Assembly: GCA_947258625.1 (NCBI GenBank)
Contig: CAMYJN010000118.1
Coordinates: forward strand, 1 to 7,016
Length of the DNA stretch: 7,016 nt
Reading direction: 5' to 3'
DNA from: an uncultured Polyangiaceae bacterium
GTDB taxonomy: Bacteria > Myxococcota_A > Polyangia > Polyangiales > Houyiibacteriaceae
In this document: one piece after another, positions 1 through 7,016 of the stretch
Layout of the letters: every line of letters starts with the position of its first letter
How positions within the stretch are numbered: the stretch's first letter is position 1
Made by a program: the position numbers and the translations under genes
The notes under the pieces: generated by a model
Told to the model about the DNA's origin: nothing
Seen by the model: the letters and a program-made list of their open reading frames with translations, nothing else
Database searches by the model: none

Positions 1-118
1 TAGATGCTTACCGTATCGAGCGTAGCTTTGAGCCTCAGGTCACCCAAACCGAACGAGACGGGCACTTGGAGCGATGGCGCGACGCGGTGCGGCGGGCGCG
101 AAGTACGATGGGAATAAC
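1..118. other. Upstream leader of the UPF0158 gene, no gene supported
   Basis: I see no coding region, RNA gene or convincing -35/-10 pair here. The window opens with a TAG that could be the stop of a gene to the left, but nothing in the sequence can confirm this. The promoter of the UPF0158 gene, if local, probably lies in this stretch. If the ATG at 74 is the real start, the last 45 bases are coding. Confidence 0.4.
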
Positions 119-871
119 ATGAATGAGAATGATGTCGGGCAAGACAAACAAGACAAACTAGACAAACAACAAGATGATGCACTAGCGGTACCCGTAGCCT
201 GGGAGGCACTCGAAGACGCATTCGAAAACAACGCACCTGAGGTGCATAGCTACCTGCACTTCGATACCGGTGAAGTGATTCGCATCGTCGACGGCGTTGC
301 AGACCCGTCCATGCACACTCGCATCATGAACGATGCCCGGTATCTTCGGATCGATCCGGTTTCCTCGCGCGAGCAGTATCGATGGATGGAGCGTTTCATC
401 GCGACGGTCGAGGACGAAGAGCTCAGGCGCCGGCTCAACATCGCCATCGATGGGAAGGGCGCATTCCGGCGATTTAAAGACGCGCTGATGGGCCATCCGG
501 TCGACCGAGAGCGCTGGTTTGCCTTTCGGTCAGAGCGTTTGCGCTCGTGTATGGAGTCCTGGCTCACCGCCCATGGGATTCACTCCGTCGAGCGGCCCAC
601 CTGGCACGTTCCGACGGCCCAGGAGGTCCAACCCAACGCGGTCGAAGAGCCGGTGGAGCCCCGAGCGAAGCCCGTCGCACGACCAGCCGTCAGCGACGTC
701 CAGCGCAAGCGGCTCCACGCGCTCGTCGACGGGCTCTCGTCTCAGGACATGGACTTGGCCCAAACCTACCTCGAGCTGCTTCGGGACCGGCGGCATGCAG
801 CCAACGCTCCGGTCAAGGCAGGCTCTGAAGCGTCCGTCGCCGCCGCGGCCAAGTCCGTCGATAACGAATAG
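119..871 (+). CDS. UPF0158 family protein, function unknown, with charged N-terminal repeat and C-terminal extension
   Basis: The protein is 250 aa if it starts at the ATG at 119. Residues ~26-154 resemble the uncharacterised UPF0158 family: an opening VAWEALEDAF helix, a YLHFDTGEVIRI strand pair, YLRIDPVSSREQYRWMERFI, then GKGAFRRFKDAL, a W at 133 and a closing SWLTAHGI. No catalytic motif, signal peptide or membrane segment is visible, so it is probably cytoplasmic. The biochemical role of the family is not known to me. Residues 9-20 are a charged DKQDKLDKQQDD tract. After the domain come a Pro/Glu/Arg-rich linker (~155-205), a predicted helical segment (~208-232, QRKRLHALVDGL then LAQTYLELLRDRR) and an Ala/Ser-rich tail. 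An in-frame ATG at 74 would add 15 residues. I prefer 119 because GGGA (110-113) sits 5 nt upstream, the local sequence turns AT-rich there as is common at starts in GC-rich genomes, and GGAG at 68-71 lies only 2 nt from the ATG at 74. The gene precedes smc by 155 bp. The family call is fairly secure; the start is uncertain. Confidence 0.8.
   Translation: MNENDVGQDKQDKLDKQQDDALAVPVAWEALEDAFENNAPEVHSYLHFDTGEVIRIVDGVADPSMHTRIMNDARYLRIDPVSSREQYRWMERFIATVEDEELRRRLNIAIDGKGAFRRFKDALMGHPVDRERWFAFRSERLRSCMESWLTAHGIHSVERPTWHVPTAQEVQPNAVEEPVEPRAKPVARPAVSDVQRKRLHALVDGLSSQDMDLAQTYLELLRDRRHAANAPVKAGSEASVAAAAKSVDNE
143..169 (+). repeat. Three tandem 9-bp units in the UPF0158 gene
   Basis: Three consecutive 9-bp units read gacaaacaa, gacaaacta, gacaaacaa, with one mismatch in the middle copy. 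They are followed by caagatgat, which is a looser relative. Each unit is in frame and encodes Asp-Lys-Gln/Leu. The unit length is a multiple of three, so gain or loss of a copy would change protein length without shifting the frame. The tract uses A-ending Lys and Gln codons and is much more AT-rich than the surrounding gene. Confidence 0.75.
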
Positions 872-887
872 AACGCCGACACCCCCT

Positions 888-901
888 CCGGCCTAGGCCG
901 G
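888..901. terminator. 14-bp perfect palindrome, possible terminator of the UPF0158 gene
   Basis: CCGGCCTAGGCCGG is a perfect inverted repeat lying 17 nt after the UPF0158 stop codon. As RNA it can form a 5-bp all-GC stem with a CUAG loop. It is followed by only three Ts (902-904), so it is a weak intrinsic-terminator candidate at best. A symmetric protein-binding site is the alternative. The sequence shows the symmetry; the function is inferred. Confidence 0.35.
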
Positions 902-929
902 TTTGCACGGCTCAACCACAACATGTAGT

Positions 930-950
930 GGGGGTCACGGGCTGACCCTC
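930..950. other. Stem-loop in the UPF0158-smc intergenic region
   Basis: GGGTCA (932-937) pairs with TGACCC (943-948) around a 5-nt loop, CGGGC. The stem extends outward by a G-T wobble (931/949) and a G-C pair (930/950), giving 8 bp. No T-run follows on either strand, so it is not a standard intrinsic terminator. It lies ~77 nt before the smc start codon and could be a 5' UTR structure, a second termination element or an operator. No function can be assigned from sequence. Confidence 0.35.
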
Positions 951-1016
951 GCTTCTGGTCGCGTAAACCGTTGCAATCTCGTATGTTCGGTGATAGCCAC
1001 GTCCAACTACTCCTTT

Positions 1017-1022
1017 GGGGGG
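1017..1022 (+). promoter_or_regulatory. Ribosome binding site of smc (G-run)
   Basis: Six Gs end 4 nt before the GTG at 1027 and can pair with the pyrimidine-rich end of 16S rRNA, allowing a G-U pair. This site decides the start. The in-frame TTG at 1015 overlaps the region just before the G-run and would add four residues (MGGR) not expected at the SMC N-terminus, whereas 1027 gives MKIKKLQIVGFKSF, the standard family beginning. Confidence 0.6.
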
Positions 1023-1026
1023 CAGA

Positions 1027-4631
<3,605 letters not shown>

Positions 4632-4632
<1 letters not shown>

Positions 4633-4646
4633 GGGACACTCTCCCC
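4632..4646 (+). terminator. Small stem-loop at the smc stop codon, weak terminator candidate
   Basis: GGGGA (4632-4636) pairs with TCCCC (4642-4646) around the 5-nt loop CACTC. The stem starts on the last base of the smc stop codon. It is short and is followed by CTTCG rather than a T-run, so intrinsic termination is only a possibility; Rho-dependent termination or readthrough is equally plausible. Confidence 0.2.
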
Positions 4647-4718
4647 CTTCGTAAGCACCCGAAATAACTGAGTTCCCCAGCGAAAGATCGCATCGTCCTT
4701 CTCTCCAAGCCCGACGCC

Positions 4719-4743
4719 GCGGAGCTTAGCATCTGGGCTCCGC
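4719..4743. other. Strong hairpin upstream of the permease start
   Basis: GCGGAGC (4719-4725) and GCTCCGC (4737-4743) are perfect inverted repeats. As + strand RNA the stem continues inward through two G-U wobbles, an A-U and a G-C pair, giving 11 bp with a 3-nt CAU loop. It ends 29 nt before the permease GTG. No T-run follows on either strand. It may be a Rho-independent-like terminator lacking a U tract, a 5' UTR control element, or an operator. The structure is read directly; its role is unknown. Confidence 0.45.
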
Positions 4744-4772
4744 CAAGGTAGGATCAGTCGACGCGGGGCAGG

Positions 4773-6104
4773 GTGAGCATCCAAAACTCAGATTCGCGGG
4801 CGTCCGCGTCGGACGGAGGCTTCCTGGATCTCTGGTCCGGCGTCGGCCTGGTGGTTGCCAACATGGTCGGCGCAGGTGTGTTCTTGAGCGCAGGTTTCAT
4901 GGCGCAGGAGCTCAGCCCCGGATGGATCCTCACAGCGTGGGGAATCGGAGGCTTGCTCGCGATGGCGGGTGCGCGCGCCTATGCGGAGGCCGCCGTGATG
5001 ATTCCAAGGTCTGGGGGCGAGTACCGCTATCTATCGGAGCTTTTTCATCCGTTCCTCGGTTATCTCGCCGGCTGGGCTTCGTTGCTCGTGGGGTTCTCCG
5101 CACCGATGGCGGTGAGCGCCTTTGCCGCGGCTGCATTTGCATCGGCGGTGTTCGGGCCATCCGACGCGCGCATCGGAGCGGCTGCCCTCATTGCCGCGCT
5201 GACGGTGTTTCATGCCGCCGGCCTTCGGCTCTCGAAGTGGACCCAGAACGGGCTCGTGATCATCAAAGGCTTGCTCATTCTCGCCTTCGTAGCGCTGGGC
5301 CTTTCCCTGGGTGAATCGCAGTGGCCAAGCTGGGCGCCGCCGAGCGCGCCGCCAAACCTTGCACTTTCATTTGCGAGCAGCCTCTTCTTCGTTGCGTACG
5401 CGTTTTCCGGATGGAATGCGGCGGCCTATGCGTCAGAGGAGTTTCAGGCCCCGCGCCGTGACGTTCCACGCGCCATGCTCATCGGCTGCGCGCTGGTTGG
5501 GATCGCGTACCTACTGGTCAACTGGATTCTGGTCGTGAACCTCAGCCCGGAGCGAGCGCAAGTCGTTTTCGAGTACGAAGAAGCAAGAGTGACCCTCGGA
5601 CACCTCGTCGCCCAGGACTTCCTCGGAGAGCGCGGCGCCCGCGCCATGTCCTTGGGCATCGCTGCGCTCATGGTTTCGAGCAGCAGTGCGATGCTGTTGG
5701 TCGGTCCGCGGGTCTATGCAGAAATGGCTCGCGACGGGTTTCTGCCCTCCTTTCTGCGCGGCACTCCTGGAGCGCCACCCCGCGCCGCGGTCGTTCTTCA
5801 GGGCACGCTCGCGATTGCCCTTCTGTACCTGCACAGCGTCGGAGAGCTGCTCAGCAACGTGGCTGGCGTTCTCGTCTTCTTTTCAGCCCTCGTCGCGGTC
5901 GGCCTCTTCTGGGCCAGGCGACGCCGGCCGAACCTCGAAACACCGCGCCCCCGGGCCCTCGTTGCTGCGGCCATTTACGCCGGTTCGTCGGTTTGGATGC
6001 TTTACAACGCGTTCAAAGCGCAAACGGGCCTCCTCCCATGGATCACGATTGCGGCTGGGGCTGCTCTCGTCGGCTATGCGTTGAGCGCGAAGCGGGCTAG
6101 CTGA
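4773..6104 (+). CDS. APC-superfamily amino acid permease, substrate unknown
   Basis: This 443-aa, highly hydrophobic protein fits the 12-helix amino acid-polyamine-organocation (APC) transporters of the inner membrane, which use ion coupling or exchange to move amino acids or amines. Family marks in order: GAGVF (33-37), the unwound substrate-binding part of TM1; Glu72, then IPRSGGEYRYL (77-87) after TM2; a Lys165-containing helix (~160-180); TM6 FFVAYAFSGWNAAAYASEE (205-223) followed by the loop P227-R-R-D-V-P232; and GPRVYAEMARDGFLP (311-325) after TM8. About twelve hydrophobic stretches are visible and there is no signal peptide. The substrate cannot be told from sequence; relatives include amino acid exchangers of the SteT/YfnA kind. 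The GTG at 4773 is preceded by GGGG (4765-4768) 4 nt away, and the next ATG (4863) would cut into TM1, so this start is well supported. The stop overlaps the end of the convergent purL by 8 bp. Confidence 0.9.
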   Translation: MSIQNSDSRASASDGGFLDLWSGVGLVVANMVGAGVFLSAGFMAQELSPGWILTAWGIGGLLAMAGARAYAEAAVMIPRSGGEYRYLSELFHPFLGYLAGWASLLVGFSAPMAVSAFAAAAFASAVFGPSDARIGAAALIAALTVFHAAGLRLSKWTQNGLVIIKGLLILAFVALGLSLGESQWPSWAPPSAPPNLALSFASSLFFVAYAFSGWNAAAYASEEFQAPRRDVPRAMLIGCALVGIAYLLVNWILVVNLSPERAQVVFEYEEARVTLGHLVAQDFLGERGARAMSLGIAALMVSSSSAMLLVGPRVYAEMARDGFLPSFLRGTPGAPPRAAVVLQGTLAIALLYLHSVGELLSNVAGVLVFFSALVAVGLFWARRRRPNLETPRPRALVAAAIYAGSSVWMLYNAFKAQTGLLPWITIAAGAALVGYALSAKRAS

Positions 6105-7016
6105 CGATGGCGTCCAACGCCGACGCGTGCGACTCGGCGAGCTCTTCGACCGGTACTTCGCAAACGCCCTCAATCGCGACGGTTTGGCCAGTGACGGTTC
6201 CGATCTTTTCGAAGGGCACGCCGTAGCGCGCGCAGATATCGCCAACCTCGCCAACTTTGCTCGGCGAAATGCTGACGAGGATCCGCGTCGGCTCTTCGCT
6301 GAAGAGCAGGGCGTGCGCCGGCGCGTCTTCACTCGAAGGCAGGCTGACCTGGGCGCCGCGCCCGTGCGCGATGCAAGATTCAGCCAGCGCGACGGCGAAG
6401 CCACCGTCACTGATGTCGTGCGCGCTTTTGAGAAGCTTCCTGCGGACGAGATCGAGCATCGCGTGCTGCAGCTCGGCCTCCGCATCGAGGTCGATCCCCA
6501 CAGGCGCGCCCGACACCGAGCCGCTGTGCTGCACGAGCCATTCCGAGCCGCCGAGGACTCCGCGCGAAGGGCGTCCAAGGTGTGCAATGACATCGCCTTC
6601 CGACAGAAACCCGAGCCCCAGCCGATGATCGGGGTCTTCGAGTTGGCCCACCACGGCAACGGTCGGCGTCGGCAGAATCGCCTTGCCATCGGTCTCGTTG
6701 TAGAGGCTGACATTGCCCGACACGACCGGCGCGCCCAACGCGCTGCACGCCGCGGCCAAACCGTCGATTGCCTGTGAGAAGCGCCACATCTGCTCGGGCA
6801 CTTCGGGGTTACCGAAATTCAGGCAGTCCGTGAGGCCAAGCGGCTTTGCTCCGACGCAAACGATGTTTCGTGTGCACTCGGCGACCGCCATCGCTGCGCC
6901 AGCGTATGGGTCGAGCTCCACGTGCCGGCCGTTGCAGTCGACGGAAACCGCAAGAAATTTTTCGCGAGTCCCGCTGGCATCTTCACAGAACGCTCGAATA
7001 ACCGCGGCGTCGCCGT
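6097..7016 (-). CDS. purL: PurL, phosphoribosylformylglycinamidine synthase II (FGAM synthetase subunit), C-terminal part
   Basis: The C-terminal ~305 residues are present. The reading frame stays open to the right edge, so the gene is cut by the window and not truncated in nature. PurL converts FGAR, ATP and glutamine-derived ammonia to FGAM in the fourth step of de novo purine synthesis; in bacteria with the small form (~740 aa) it works with PurQ and PurS. The visible part is the second AIRS-like half. It reads GDAAVIRAF at the edge, then SVDCNGRHVELDPYAGA, AVAECTRNIVCVGAKPLGLT, TDCLNFGNPEVPEQ, PVVSGNVSLYNETDGK, PTPTVAVVGQLED, LGGSEWL, the HDISDGGFAVALAES motif (at ~6375-6420) and EEPTRILVSIS. 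A GTG at 6919-6921 is an internal Val, not a start, because the conserved DCN-R-V-LDPY block runs straight through it. The TAG stop lies inside the 3' end of the permease gene. Whether this is the small or the large glutaminase-fused form cannot be decided fully, but ending without a GATase domain favours the small form. Confidence 0.95.
   Translation of the reverse strand, partial: GDAAVIRAFCEDASGTREKFLAVSVDCNGRHVELDPYAGAAMAVAECTRNIVCVGAKPLGLTDCLNFGNPEVPEQMWRFSQAIDGLAAACSALGAPVVSGNVSLYNETDGKAILPTPTVAVVGQLEDPDHRLGLGFLSEGDVIAHLGRPSRGVLGGSEWLVQHSGSVSGAPVGIDLDAEAELQHAMLDLVRRKLLKSAHDISDGGFAVALAESCIAHGRGAQVSLPSSEDAPAHALLFSEEPTRILVSISPSKVGEVGDICARYGVPFEKIGTVTGQTVAIEGVCEVPVEELAESHASALDAIVS

Noticed and set aside
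971..999. Possible smc promoter with TTGCAA at 971-976
   Set aside because: No convincing -10 hexamer lies at 16-18 nt spacing (TAGCCA at 17 nt; TGATAG is only 14 nt away), so I do not list it as a feature.
5463..5470. GTTCCACG, resembling one half of a ParB parS site
   Set aside because: The second half of the palindrome is absent (CGCCAT instead of a TGGAAC-like arm) and the match lies within the permease coding sequence, so chance is the better explanation.
6127..6777. 216-codon + strand open frame opposite purL
   Set aside because: The - strand carries strong PurL motifs throughout, and the + strand translation is a charged, Arg/Ala-rich shadow without domains.

Overview
The window is ordinary chromosomal DNA from a GC-rich bacterium (clearly above 60% G+C by eye, G/C-heavy third codon positions). 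It holds three complete genes on the + strand and the 3' end of a fourth on the - strand. The best taxonomic guess is a myxobacterium-like (Myxococcota/Deltaproteobacteria) organism. This rests on the style of the SMC N-terminus (KIKKLQIVGFKSF, then GPNGCGKSN) and the GTG starts, and it is an inference, not a proof.

Layout: (1) positions 1-118, leader with no supported gene; (2) 119-871 (+), a UPF0158-family protein with a charged, repetitive N-terminus and a C-terminal extension; (3) 872-1026, a 155-bp intergenic gap with a 14-bp perfect palindrome and a second hairpin; (4) 1027-4632 (+), smc, a full-length condensin ATPase of 1201 aa with every expected catalytic motif intact; (5) 4633-4772, a 140-bp gap with a strong 11-bp-stem hairpin about 30 nt before the next start; (6) 4773-6104 (+), a 12-TM-type APC-superfamily amino acid permease of 443 aa; (7) 6097-7016 (-), the C-terminal ~305 residues of PurL (phosphoribosylformylglycinamidine synthase, synthetase subunit), which runs off the right edge. 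The permease and purL are convergent, and their 3' ends overlap by 8 bp.

The genes do not form an obvious pathway: SMC organises and segregates chromosomes, PurL makes purines, the permease moves an unidentified amino acid or amine, and the UPF0158 protein has no known function. The gaps of 140-155 bp, each with stem-loops, suggest separate transcription units. I found no mobile element, CRISPR array, RNA gene, defence system or other candidate for an undescribed system. The items worth a second look are modest: the extended UPF0158 protein next to smc, the intergenic hairpins, and the convergent stop-codon overlap.
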